64,000 nt of DNA from Gracilaria gracilis (lineage: Eukaryota > Rhodophyta > Florideophyceae > Gracilariales > Gracilariaceae), in the NCBI GenBank assembly GCA_030374805.1, contig JARGSG010000013.1:620001-684000 (forward strand), in the 5' to 3' direction. The notes beneath the pieces were generated by a model. The model was not told the origin of the DNA. It was given only the letters and a program-made list of their open reading frames with translations, and made no database searches. Below, in pieces: positions 21,811-32,042 of this stretch; positions within the stretch are counted from its first letter, which is position 1; each line of letters starts with the position of its first letter. Made by a program: the position numbers and the translations under genes.

Positions 21811-22876
21811 AGTCTTCAGCTTTTGGTCAATCTGTTACTCATACAATCGTAATTGGCGGATTGCCGCTTTTTTGACATCTGGGAGTTAATCAACGAGCGA
21901 TAGAAGACGAAAGGGTCTAAGCACTCCTTTCAAAATAAGTGGCGCGAGGAACGAAGCCGGATTGTGGTAGTATGTAATGAGATAACTGGTGCTTTGATGA
22001 AATACGGCATTAGCTAGATAGCCTTTCGTTCGATGCGGAAGCCAATGGAGTCAAAACGTATTTTTTTGGCCCAACGAGGTGCCTCCAGCGAATCCCGAGA
22101 AAGAAAGGCCGCGAAGGTTGGGCAAAGCAAAGTTCCTGTATAGTTGAAGAACTGGCATCAGGTACCATAACCTGCTCAAATGTGCTCACCTAGGCTGCGA
22201 ATAGGGAAATTGCGTGCCTTCGAAACAGAAGGGCACGATGAACCCATATATCTATCACTTAAAACTTGGACCTACTTTCAATGCGTTCCATGGGACAAGT
22301 AGAGCCCGGGGTATGACCGTCCCGTCTGGGATTAAGAATTCTGCATATATACTTTCGACCTTTCCTGAAAGCTGCTTGGACCAAGCCTTCAAGCCCACAA
22401 ATACTTTGCGGTGGTTGACAGTGTTGCCATTAACGAGAATCGAGACCTTCGAAGCACGCAGGAGATTTATCTCGTGTTTTGCAGGCTGCTTCATTCAGAA
22501 ACAGTACCGACTAATTCACAGCACTGTAGATACGCGTGCTTTAGAAAACCGAATGGGACGAAAACAAGGGCCTTCTTTTCCATGATGCAAGTTCTTTTAC
22601 ACAAGCGGGTAGGCACGAAAAATGAGCTAGTTAACAAACACCGAATCCATTACGCAAAGAACCTGCGTTCAGTGCAAGACCTCCAACATGTTCTGACGAG
22701 GGAACAACATCGTCATTGCAGGCGCTGTAAGGTACAGGGCCAAAAGCTTTATTCGTGTGAAACAGACACTCTCATGTATCGTGGACTTATTGTCCTCTGC
22801 TTTTCCGGTAGGAACTCGACGCCCACAACACAGATTACTACTATCAAGTATCTAGCTTATTTGGCTCCCTTCCACA
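21811..22876. other. shared upstream region of the GTPase pair
   Basis: About 1.07 kb between the two divergent GTPase genes, so it must contain both promoters. No TATA box is obvious at the spacing seen for the secreted genes. Short frames (for example 22214-22585) have no recognisable features and are not called. Confidence 0.5.
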
Positions 22877-25005
22877 ATGGCTGCTAGTATCATTATAGTG
22901 GAGCTTATGGCGAGGGGTGTTCTGGCGGCCATTGGTCATCAGTTTGATAACACAGCTGATGCGATTGAAGCGGTAAAGTTAGAAGTGATATCAATGAAAG
23001 GGAGTATGGAAAAGTTTCGCCGCGATATGGATGAAGAACTTAGTCATCTGAATGACCGATTGGATGAAGTTTTCCATGCCATTCAAAGGCTGGAATATAC
23101 AGCTATAAGGGAACAAATGATAAACACCATGGAGTCCGTTCAAGATTCTTCCGTTCGAGAACGAGTCCTTCAAGTTTCAATGGTTCTTTATTCTCTCATC
23201 CACAATACTGAGATACAGGAGATTTCTATTCAAGTGAACAGAACGCTTGCTCCGGCGTCTTCGTCTGAAGAAGGCTATGAGGAACCCTTGATATCCAACA
23301 CGATCGAAGCTGTGGGTACTACGACTTCAGCATCGCAAATAGCAAAAAAAGTAATGAGACTGGATAGAGAGGGATTGTTTTCAGGTGTAGATCACCGCGC
23401 GGAAGACCCGCTGCACATCGTCATCAATTCAGCATCTGATGAAAACGCTAAGAAGAACGAGCTAATAATTGCCACAGGCGCCCTCTACATTCTTTGCCAG
23501 ACATTATGCGTCACAATCCAGGACTACAGAGGTGTGTATGCAACGGCCCTTGGGGATGGCACTTTTGTACAGAGCGAGACTTCTCCACATGACAATGCAT
23601 GCCATATTTCTCTTCGGTAAGTCCACAGATTAATTGTTCATATGTATCATCTTTTGTTTGGTTCTGACTTGTTTCGTACTTTCCAAGATACTGCTGGCCT
23701 ACCCCTGTCGAATTCAGACGGGTTGAAGAGTTCGTTCAGGATATGTATGAAGCAAGTGGTGAAGCGGAACTTTCTCCAATCATAGAGGTCATTGAAGAGA
23801 GGCAAAAGGAGTTAAGGATTAGAAATGTGTATTTGGTTGGGGAAACAGGAGAGGGGAAATCCACTTTGGGGAACGATCTGATCGGAACAGAAGAGTTTTA
23901 TGTATCTGACGCTGGAACTGGAACCGTGAAAATATGCGGGCATTTGGCCACACCTAGGGGCCTTTTGGGTGGAACCCATGAGGTTATGGTTTGGGATACT
24001 CCAGGAATGAACGACCAACAGGGTCGAGACAGGATCTATGAAGGCCTGCTTTATCAGCACCTGACAAGAGAAAACACCGTATCCACTATCATCATTGTTT
24101 CGAAAGATGGCTCGCGGATTCCAAACACCTTGATAAACACCATGGAAGTCTATCGACGCGCTTTTGGGGATGCATTCACTTCTAGCATTTGTGTGTGTAT
24201 TGGGATGAATCAGCGTAAAACGAAAGAAACAAAAATCTCGGCGAAGTTTAACTTCTGGGCAAACACATTGTGCGAGATTCTCAGAATTCCTGAGGGATCC
24301 CTCCATGACAAAATAATATTCTACAACGCAGACGATGAAGAACCGCAACCTAATCAAGAGAGGCTAAAGCAGCTCATACTTAATGCAGAAGTTCGCCTCA
24401 CTGGCACTGGCGTTGCTATTCTACAGGGACTGCAGAAAATGCGTACTGCCAAGCTTAAACAGGAAGAAAAGGAAGCGATGTTCAGAGCTTCAGAGGAAGT
24501 ATGTGAAGCAATTAGAGGTGAGCTTTGGAACGCTCCTCGTGTAAGGTTCAAACGGTATCCTAATTTTCATGGAAAAGCGTCCAGTATATCTCTGGAAATT
24601 CTTCCTTTGTTGGGGACTCGGTTCAGGGCGTATTTTCGTCATTACATTCTCTGGAAAGATAATGAAGAGGAGGAAAAGGCTATCATATTCAACGGCATAG
24701 GAGAAAGAGCAGTGGAGCTATTGTCCAAAAAGTTTCTGACGAACCCAGAGATATATCATGGAGCCAAAATCAACCTTCTTACCCGATATGCTAGAAAGCA
24801 TGAACTTATTGTGGTTAATGTTGGTAGCAAAACCCGGAAAGCTAGGAGAGGAAAAATCCAGGAGCAGACATACAATCTGCTACACTTAGAAGATGAGCTG
24901 GACACAAGCGTCTATGATGAAGTTGACGAGATCTTGAGAGTGATCACTGTTCATCCTCATTATGCTGCAACATTTGGTACCTTTATTCCTGAAACAGAGG
25001 AGTAG
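22877..25005 (+). CDS. AIG1/GIMAP-like GTPase B (two exons)
   Basis: About 685 residues. Exon 1 (22877-23616) starts MAASIIIVELMARGVLAAIG, then a probable coiled coil (KLEVISMKGSMEKFRRDMDE and on to residue about 80), then a region ending ATGALYILCQTLCVTI, homologous to paralogue A. The intron (23617-23687, 71 nt, GTAAGT...CCAAG) is phase 2 and joins SLR to YCWPTPVEFRRVEEF. Exon 2 has the G domain: P-loop GETGEGKST (about 298-306), G2 threonine in GTGTVKI, DTPGMNDQQ (about 350), VSKDGSRIPNTLI and VCIGMNQRKT, all matched in paralogue A. The C-terminal part (about 470-685) is mixed alpha/beta and not recognised. Probably a GTP-controlled scaffold or membrane-associated switch; substrate unknown. 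It stands head to head with paralogue A, consistent with an inverted duplication. Confidence 0.85.
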
Positions 25006-27013
25006 CGAAATTCCAAAACCGAAAAAAGGTGACTCTTGCAGAATTTGTGAGATGTGCGAACTGTTTCCTATCGTCGCCCTTAGTTTGCCTGTAGCTAGTT
25101 CTGATTTGCTACGAAGTGACTTTTCTTGTGAGCTTCATTGAGTGTTCGAAGAAACTTTGCTCTGCCATCTCATCAAACGAGAGGCTCGACGCTCTTCTTT
25201 CTGCTGAAGAAATTCCGTACCCTACTACATCGTTGCCTTCGTCGGTTCACTCTCCTGCTTGGCAGGATGTTCGTCGAGTGACTCTGGAGTTATATGACAA
25301 GTTGGCTACACCGTACAAAGTCTCAAAGCTTCTTTCCTCGCCCCCCTACTCGCGGCTCACCATTTTTGACATCTGATGGACAAACAACATCCTCATACAC
25401 AGAAGCTAGAGCTTTTATGTTGAGCAACCGACCTCAGAAAAAGCTGTCCGATGGAATCACATGGTGCGTTAGGGCTCCCAAAATGTACCTGAATGTATGA
25501 GCCCTCCTCTTGCATAGTTAAGTCTCGATGCGGCGCCGACAGCAACGACTATGGCTCAGAAGACAGTCGGTTTTTGACAAAACTGACGTATTGCTACATC
25601 ATAACAATACGCGATGTCTTCTTCTCTCTCTCTCTCTGATGTTTTAGACATGTACTCTGTCCTTCGGCAATCTTAGGTTCCTGCTCGCCTAGGCAAGCTT
25701 GTTCGCTTAAGATCTTTATCCTTACGGGGAGAGGAAACCCTATGAGGCGAATTTATCGAAAAAAAGAACAGAAATCGTTTTCAACCAGCAGTCTCTATGG
25801 AAGATACTCCGCTGTGGTTTCAGCTAGCGATCACCAGGTGCTCTCCTGTGCTGGAAACATAAAGTGCAATTGCGGTGGTTGAGTGGGTCACGGCTTGTCT
25901 ACGGACTTCGTCGCGGTTTAAAGCATCTTGCGCGTGATCGCTTCGTACAATCGGCTCCAAAAGGTATGCTTGCGCTATTCTTAAAAACCTCTATTATTAA
26001 CGTTTGCTTGCGTGTTCAGGCTTTGCAGGCGTTTTTGGTTTGACATACACTTGTTGATCTACTCTCCTGTTGTACATGAGCCGTCTTTGATTGTCGCAAC
26101 CCGCTGCGTTCCAAGTTGATCGCGTAGGTGAAGAAAGCAGTTGAACAGGTGTCAAGGCCATTCTGGTTTTGGGGACGGGTGCCTTTCACAATGACTACAA
26201 CGAAGCGGATAGCTGTCCTCGTCGGTGACATTTCGTAATTGTGTCGCAACTCGCTCTCGCGTTCCAGTTTACCACGTGTCTCGGAATAGAAATGATGGCC
26301 ATATATGTCTTTATAGGAATTCTTGTTTCAACTGTTCATGTCGTTTCTTCAATACAGCCAAAGCCTTCCTCCATGGGCTATATTTATGAGAAAGATGGTG
26401 TGCAGATCTTCTCAAACGTTATACAGTATAGTAACAACGTTGCCAATAAGTCTATTTGAAATTCAATCCCATCCACGATACAAATTTACTGCGAACATTT
26501 GCTTTTTTGGCCTTTCCATCCAAACCTGAGAAACCTTGAAACACTGAAGGAAAAGGGCGACCAAGATTGTACATAATTTAAGATGTCATCACTGGGTCTC
26601 AGCACGCATGTTGGAGCAAAACTGCTGGCTCAATTGCCTGATTACTTGTCAGGAGTAAGGATAACCCTCTTATCCCTCGCTGTCTCCTTGGTGGTGCCAT
26701 CCTTCTGTTATTCCAATTCTACCATTCATCCTCGTATAGAATTATACTTCATGTTATCCAGCACCTATTCCCGTCTTTTTAAAAGAGATATCTTCGGAGT
26801 TATCGGAAAAAAAGTTAATTTTCGAACGGAAAGGGAAACTGTCCAATGCAACTCTCGGGCTGCTACACGAATTTGGAAAATCCGACGTGGAATCATCGCC
26901 GGGATGTTGCTAGTTGTGCTCGGCATGAAGGACAAGGAGGAACTCCTTTTCTCTCACTATAAGACCGTACCCTGTCTGCATGCCCTAGTTCGACATTCGC
27001 TTTACGTCAGCCA
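25006..27013. other. intergenic region, no supported gene
   Basis: Only short frames. 26241-26459 could encode a small protein with one hydrophobic segment (MMAIYVFIGILVSTVHVVSS) but nothing else supports it. A short (TC)n run sits near 25622-25635. Confidence 0.4.
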
Positions 27014-27020
27014 TATAAAA
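27014..27020 (+). promoter_or_regulatory. TATA box of secreted-family member 3
   Basis: TATAAAA in GCCATATAAAAAACAAG, 115 bp before the ATG at 27129, similar to the spacing in the two paralogues. Confidence 0.6.
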
Positions 27021-27128
27021 AACAAGCGTATCCAGCTTTCCGGGCTCGCTCTCTCAAGCAGAACCTGCGCATCTCATTACCAGACTTTGTCGCCGACCTC
27101 CTGTGCCGTCGCATCAACCACCATTCCG

Positions 27129-27785
27129 ATGAAGCTGTGTGCCATCTTTCTTCTCTTCTGCTGGGTCGCGTTCCATGCGAACGCCCAGGCCCCTGATCCA
27201 GAGGGTGTGGGAGCGGGTTTTTTGGATCCTCTCCCACCGCCGCCCGCAACCACAACCAGGCCCTCCTTATTCGTGATGCCATCCCGTCCAAATAGGAAAC
27301 CGAGGGTTTTTGTCACCTTTGCGAGGCGAACTCCGACGCCTACTCCATTTGTCATGAGCCCAGAACCAGTGGAGGTGCCGATGGAACCTATGATCCCTAC
27401 GGAAATGGGTCCCATGGATATGGCTCCAATGGATATGGCTCCAATGGATATGGTTCCAATGGATATGGGTCCCATGGATATGGGTCCAATGGATATGGGT
27501 CCCATGGATATGGATCCGATGAATATGGCTCCAATGGGTATGGCGCCCATGAATATGGCGCCCATGAATATGGCTCCCATGAATATGGCTCCCATGAATA
27601 TGGCTCCAGTACCATCCCCTTCTGTACTTGATATGACAATGCCTGGAATTGATATGCCTGGCTCCGAAGGCATGGCCCCCTTCATTTCTGCACCAACGCC
27701 CACAGAAATTGAACTTATGCCTACGGATACTGATGATCCGGAGATCGACGTTGACCCTTCTCCTTCTCCTCTCTTTGAGTTCTAA
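27129..27785 (+). CDS. secreted protein, QAPxPxGVGA family, member 3, PMDMA repeats
   Basis: A 218-residue protein. The start MKLCAIFLLFCWVAF gives a signal peptide, cleaved after NAQ or ANA; the same frame is open upstream to 26583 but that part contains the promoter and has no protein-like features. The mature N-terminus AQAPDPEGVGAGFLDPLPPP is the family signature. It is followed by a basic T/P segment (SRPNRKPRVFVTFARRTPTP), an acidic segment (SPEPVEVPMEPMIPTEMG) and 13 copies of a methionine-rich pentapeptide (PMDMA/PMNMA, 27405-27605) encoded by a 15-bp unit. The tail is acidic (TDTDDPEIDVDPSPSPLFEF). Methionine- and aspartate-rich repeats might bind metal or form a coacervate, but this is speculation. 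Function unknown. Confidence 0.8.
   Translation: MKLCAIFLLFCWVAFHANAQAPDPEGVGAGFLDPLPPPPATTTRPSLFVMPSRPNRKPRVFVTFARRTPTPTPFVMSPEPVEVPMEPMIPTEMGPMDMAPMDMAPMDMVPMDMGPMDMGPMDMGPMDMDPMNMAPMGMAPMNMAPMNMAPMNMAPMNMAPVPSPSVLDMTMPGIDMPGSEGMAPFISAPTPTEIELMPTDTDDPEIDVDPSPSPLFEF
27405..27605 (+). repeat. 15-bp minisatellite coding PMDMx pentapeptides
   Basis: About 13 units of ATGGATATGGCTCCA type, with GAT to AAT changes in the right half (D to N). The unit length equals that of the TRPPT array in the paralogue at 19009, although the sequences are unrelated. Confidence 0.9.
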
Positions 27786-28880
27786 AGATTGGTGCAGCTA
27801 GATCTGGTGTTGAGCTCCGAAAGTGAACGCATTACGTGCTGAGACTTAAATTATTACTATATAAATTTATGCTTTCCCTAAAAGCAGTGTCGGTCGCTCT
27901 CCACATCTCTGGGAGGAGAAGTACTTCAAGGATAGAGTTGAGCGATGATACAAAAAAGAGTAGAAAATCAAGTAAGTCTGGAGCAACAGAGCTGTACGAA
28001 GGGTTCATCATGTGAAACGATCTCAGAGTGTACCAGGACACACCTCAGTGCTCCTTAACCCTGTCAAGTTACTAGAAACGTTATCTATGGTTAGAGTGAG
28101 CCGCTCGACTGTGCGCCAGATCTGGCGAGGCGGCACAAGATCAGATCGCTCTACTCACTAGCTGCAGATCGTGAGTAGATCTTCTTCTGCCTTCTTTTAA
28201 CCCATTAAAGTGTAACCCACATGTTCCAAGGTACCCACTTATATAAGGTACAAACCAAATTAATGTGGCTTACATTAAATAAAACTTGCACAAATAATGT
28301 GAGCTGTCAAAGCCTTAACTGTGGCACAGTAGGAGCCCCTACGCTCACTGCTTTCGCTGTGTCAGCCTTTGGAGTGTCTATGCTGCTCCCACCAGCACTG
28401 CCAACTCTAAAATGCCAACTTCTTCCCTGTTAAAGTAATTACAATGCTCGGCAAAAGGAAATTGCACTTTTGCAAAGAGCTATTTTTCTCCCATAATCAG
28501 TTCAGGCTACGAGCTTTGCTGGTTCGAATCATAGCTTTACGAGCAACGTTTAATCTATCCATATTGCGCTGCGCGTTGACATTTTTAACATCCAAGCGCG
28601 CCAAATTCAGATAATAACTCTTACCACGATTCTTTATCACCACGATTCTTTATCATTCCCGAAGAAAAATAACTTAACTTTGCAATAATTTCTATTTTGT
28701 ATGACTCCGAGCGTCTGTGTTCTATGTCTGATTTATGTTATGAGGAATGGAGGAGTCCGTTGGGTGTGTTAAATGCTTTTATGTTTTTAAAAGTACCGGC
28801 TTTTTTTGATATTACCCACCACTTTTGCAATCACCTTTATTATGTTATGATTAATGAAATTGTCCATATATGAAACTCCA
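27786..28880. other. intergenic region, no supported gene
   Basis: No gene. A 14-bp perfect palindrome CGCCAGATCTGGCG lies at 28114-28127. A GGTTCGAATC box near 28522 resembles a tRNA B box but no tRNA folds around it. Confidence 0.4.
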
Positions 28881-29345
28881 TCTCGACAATCGAAAAGCTT
28901 GCGAATAACTTTTCTTAAGAAAGCCCTTCGCCCATATCAGTGGTGTCGATCCAACCGGTAGAATTCGATCAATAGAAAACATTGGGAATATCATCGGATA
29001 CACATCTCATTGGATACCTGTTTTCCTTTTTTAAAGATAAGATGAAGGGAGGCTCGATTGGTGCATCCTATCCACCGCTAATCATAACAACAACTATTGT
29101 CATCCCTTCACCACCAGAAATTATATCTGCGTATTTTACTTCTGCATCGCTACAGAACCCCAACTTTCCTCCGCTATCAACATTGATAACAAAATGGGTT
29201 CTGTTGTCGTTTTCTATGTTATCCTTCTCCAATTCATTTAAATCGAATGCCCTTTTTAGCTGCCTGAAATGAGAGGTAACGTTTTTGTGAATATGCACGT
29301 CTTTTGCAGAGATGAAATGTGTTCCCCCGCGTGCGATCTGCTAAC
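28881..29345 (-). pseudogene. pogo/CENP-B-type (DDE_1) transposase relic
   Basis: On the minus strand 29298 down to 29068 encodes LKRAFDLNELEKDNIEN, HFVINVDSGGKLGF and VKYADIISGGEGMTIVVV, which is the catalytic-domain signature of a pogo/CENP-B-like transposase family found widely in algae and oomycetes (first aspartate in INVD). Reading continues upstream to about 29345 (ISAKDVHIHK). Downstream, after a stop at about 29065-29067, the same family resumes (DAPIEPPFIL... GVPD-like CVSDDIPNVFY... GWIDT) with further stops near 28966 and 28918. The N-terminal DNA-binding part and the C-terminus are missing. A decayed Tc1/mariner-superfamily transposon copy. Confidence 0.75.
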
Positions 29346-29575
29346 AATTCGAATTCGACATATTAAATGTTGAATCTATCGTCGTTTTATCGGCTGTTGG
29401 ATGTTCTTATCCGTAATTTCATAGATAAGTATTCTTTACTTGTAGAGTTTTTAATCGTGTGATTGTAAAGGGCATCAAATGGTTTTCGGTGGAACTTGAT
29501 TCCAAAGCTGCAGAGGCCATCAAAAAGAAGTAACATGTCCGTTTGGAGAGCCCAAACCTAGGGCTTTATTTTTTT

Positions 29576-30154
29576 TTAAGACAAGGTTTTGAGATTGACG
29601 TGCTTCACTCCCCAAAATGTGCTCTTTGTGATTGTGCTGCACACATTGACACAAATTTCTTGGGCTTTGACGATTAACTTTGATTTAGTCTTCCAAAGGC
29701 GGCTCAAATTTTTGAGATTGGCTTTCATATTTCTACGACACAGTGTGGGCAACTTTCTAATTGTTTTGGACGGAATGTATTTTGAACCAGTAGATAAACT
29801 TGTCATTATTTTTTTGCTGATTTTTAGTCTATTTGTGTTTGTAAGGACAATTTGAAGATTATGCTTCTTTGCGGGATCTGGCAGGGAAGGCTGGTTAGCG
29901 GGATTGCTGCTTTTTACCGGTGGTTGTGGTGTGTCTTGGGTCTTTTTGGTTGGTTGGGCTATGGGGGACGCTTGCTGAGCCCTTTGAAAGGGCGCAAAAA
30001 TTGGAGACCTTGAGGTTGGAACAACCATTGGAAAGGTGGCGATTGATTTTAGTAAACAAGATGTATACCATCGAGCTGTAATCACTGCTCTTGTTGAGTC
30101 GTTTATGTTCTTACTGTTACGTTTTGCCACGGAAAGAAACCTTTTAAACATCAA
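29576..30154 (-). CDS. hypothetical protein, basic, 192 aa
   Basis: An unbroken frame of 192 residues that I do not recognise. The N-terminus (MMFKRFLSVAKRNSKN, no acidic residue in the first 18) could be a mitochondrial targeting sequence. The middle is P/Q-rich (TKKTQDTPQPPVKSSNPANQ) and the C-terminal half is strongly basic (many K, few D/E). No domain seen. It lies just upstream of the pogo relic on the same strand and may belong to that element or be chance in AT-rich DNA. Confidence 0.3.
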   Translation of the reverse strand: MMFKRFLSVAKRNSKNINDSTRAVITARWYTSCLLKSIATFPMVVPTSRSPIFAPFQRAQQASPIAQPTKKTQDTPQPPVKSSNPANQPSLPDPAKKHNLQIVLTNTNRLKISKKIMTSLSTGSKYIPSKTIRKLPTLCRRNMKANLKNLSRLWKTKSKLIVKAQEICVNVCSTITKSTFWGVKHVNLKTLS

Positions 30155-30189
30155 CTGCTACATCAACTGCAGTTGAAGCAATTATAACG

Positions 30190-30247
30190 TGGGCCACACT
30201 ATTTCTTTGTCTGCGTCATATTGAAGTACTTCAAATAGTGTGGGCCC
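30190..30247. repeat. short inverted repeat (TGGGCCACACTATTT)
   Basis: Arms 30190-30204 and 30233-30247 (AAATAGTGTGGGCCC) pair nearly perfectly around a 28-base loop. A third partial copy (CCCACACTATT) follows at about 30271. Possibly the end of a MITE. Confidence 0.5.
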
Positions 30248-30455
30248 TCTTAATTAATGTAAACGGTTTACCCACACTATTGTTGAACCCAATTTATTTA
30301 AGGTCACTGGGTGTAGACATAAGAATTTCCTGTCTCAAAAGGGTTAAATGGCAATTTACGTGCGACATCTATAGGACACTCAGTCCATCAAAGTCGAACG
30401 CCAATAAACAATATATTCCGCTTTCCCATATCCCGTCCAAACGTCCAGAACGGAA

Positions 30456-31988
30456 TCACACACCACTCCGGTCACTGGAGATTCGTGCCTTTGGTCTCAC
30501 GTGGGAACACGGATGCGGCAAAACGTGCCACTCGTGACTTCGTTCACCCAGTTCAACCCATGGGCCAATGTCTGAGCTTTGAACGTCCTGATGCATGTTG
30601 TATAGTACTAGGTCATTTGCAAGCTTCTCCCTTAGCCACTGTTTCGAGAATTCGATATGTTCACGACGAAGAAGAGAACTCCATCGCCATGTTCCTCCAA
30701 ACTTTTTGTCTTTCCTTTCAATCCGTATTCGAAATGAGACGTCGATCAAGAGAATCGCCACGAATAACAAGCAGAGTAGTGCCAGCGGTATTGTAACAAA
30801 ATCCTTTGCTACAGCTATCTGACGCGAATCAAAGCGAACGGGAAGCTTCATTCTGAACTCACGGATTCCACCAACTCCCTTCTCGTTGGCTATAACCAAT
30901 GCTGCCTTCGCAATTTGCTCAAGCACGTGCTTTCTCACTGTGGCAGCTGCATGTCCCCTGCTCAGATCTGATGATAAAGCCCTCTTTTCCAGTATGTAGG
31001 CTAGAAACCTTATCTGCCGCCCAGGTTCTGAGAGACGACGAACTGCTGGACCGGAAAAGTGCATAACAACGCCAAGGATTGTGCTGAAATCATTGGAATT
31101 TAGCACCCTGCTCCTGACAAGTGCCACATCCGAATTGTTCCTCAACATACAAAGAGAATGACGCATGTGATTGTCGCCATGCACACACACAGATTTGGCC
31201 CCGACGAAAAACTTTGCTTGAAAGCCATCAAACCGCAATTCTCCTTTGGAGACCATGTCCGCCTCCAATACTATCTGCTTCCATTGTTCCATATTCTCCA
31301 AACCATGGTCCCGAGACAAATCATACCCCTCTGTCTCAAAATCCGTTTTTCCATACACTCCAGGGACCAAAATAGTGGCGTTTGCTACAGTATAGTCCAA
31401 GCTACACCACACAGTATAGTTCTGCTGGTCCAGAAAGGGTTGGCGAATCTGGTACTTTCCATCCAATATGTATTCGAATGGCCCTAAGATATGGGCAAAA
31501 GTCGGACCAAGTAGAGCAGACCCATTTCTGCGCAGCATGATGGAAGGGCCTTCTAAACATTCTTGAGCAGCCTGATCCGGGAACGCTGTCGGTTCCCGCT
31601 GAATAATGACGTCATCCGTAGCAAGATATCTTTGGCGATGACTTGGTTGAGACCATAAGACCATTTGTCTAGGAACATCTACAGAGGCTGTAGAAAAAGA
31701 AAACTCAAACAGCACGTCGGTTGCCAGAAGAACGAGACCGGGAGCTAGTAGAACGGTTATATTTCGATGGCGACCCCAATATCCACTGTGAAGTGAGAAA
31801 ATACCGAGATTAGTGTCGAATAGAGGTATAGGCCGTCCGCATATGGCGTGATACGTAACAAGCGTACTCAGCATGCGTTGGAAGAGGAATTCAAGCAGGG
31901 GTGTGATTATGAGACTAAGGATGACAAACTTAAGAACATTCCACCATGAAGGGTGAATATCGAGAGGAAAATCTGAAGATGATGACAT
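30456..31988 (-). CDS. three-pass membrane protein, unknown family, paralogue A
   Basis: About 510 residues from the methionine at 31988; a frame-consistent ATG at 32042 would add 18 residues, but the shorter start aligns with the paralogue (PSWWNVLKFVI against PSIWNVIKFII). Two hydrophobic segments lie near the N-terminus (FVILSLIITPLLEFLF and VLLAPGLVLLATDVLFEF), then a long, probably extracytoplasmic region of about 300 residues with NxS/T sites and several cysteines, and a third segment near the C-terminus (PLALLCLLFVAILLIDV) followed by a roughly 90-residue basic tail. Blocks shared with the paralogue: LGIFxLHSxYWGxxRN, RQIRxLA, LVIANEKGVGGI, and SKQWLREKLANDL in the tail. I recognise no known domain. 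It may be a receptor-like or surface protein. Confidence 0.75.
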   Translation of the reverse strand: MSSSSDFPLDIHPSWWNVLKFVILSLIITPLLEFLFQRMLSTLVTYHAICGRPIPLFDTNLGIFSLHSGYWGRHRNITVLLAPGLVLLATDVLFEFSFSTASVDVPRQMVLWSQPSHRQRYLATDDVIIQREPTAFPDQAAQECLEGPSIMLRRNGSALLGPTFAHILGPFEYILDGKYQIRQPFLDQQNYTVWCSLDYTVANATILVPGVYGKTDFETEGYDLSRDHGLENMEQWKQIVLEADMVSKGELRFDGFQAKFFVGAKSVCVHGDNHMRHSLCMLRNNSDVALVRSRVLNSNDFSTILGVVMHFSGPAVRRLSEPGRQIRFLAYILEKRALSSDLSRGHAAATVRKHVLEQIAKAALVIANEKGVGGIREFRMKLPVRFDSRQIAVAKDFVTIPLALLCLLFVAILLIDVSFRIRIERKDKKFGGTWRWSSLLRREHIEFSKQWLREKLANDLVLYNMHQDVQSSDIGPWVELGERSHEWHVLPHPCSHVRPKARISSDRSGV

Positions 31989-32042
31989 TGAGGAGTACTG
32001 AGTTGATGGAGGGAAGTTGAGTGGAGGACGAGCGGAGCCCAA

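Noticed and set aside
27077-27703. Minus-strand frame with MGAIF repeats
   Set aside because: Reverse reading of the PMDMx minisatellite in the plus-strand gene.
28490-28560. tRNA candidate with B box GGTTCGAATC
   Set aside because: The T stem pairs poorly and no acceptor or anticodon stem could be found.
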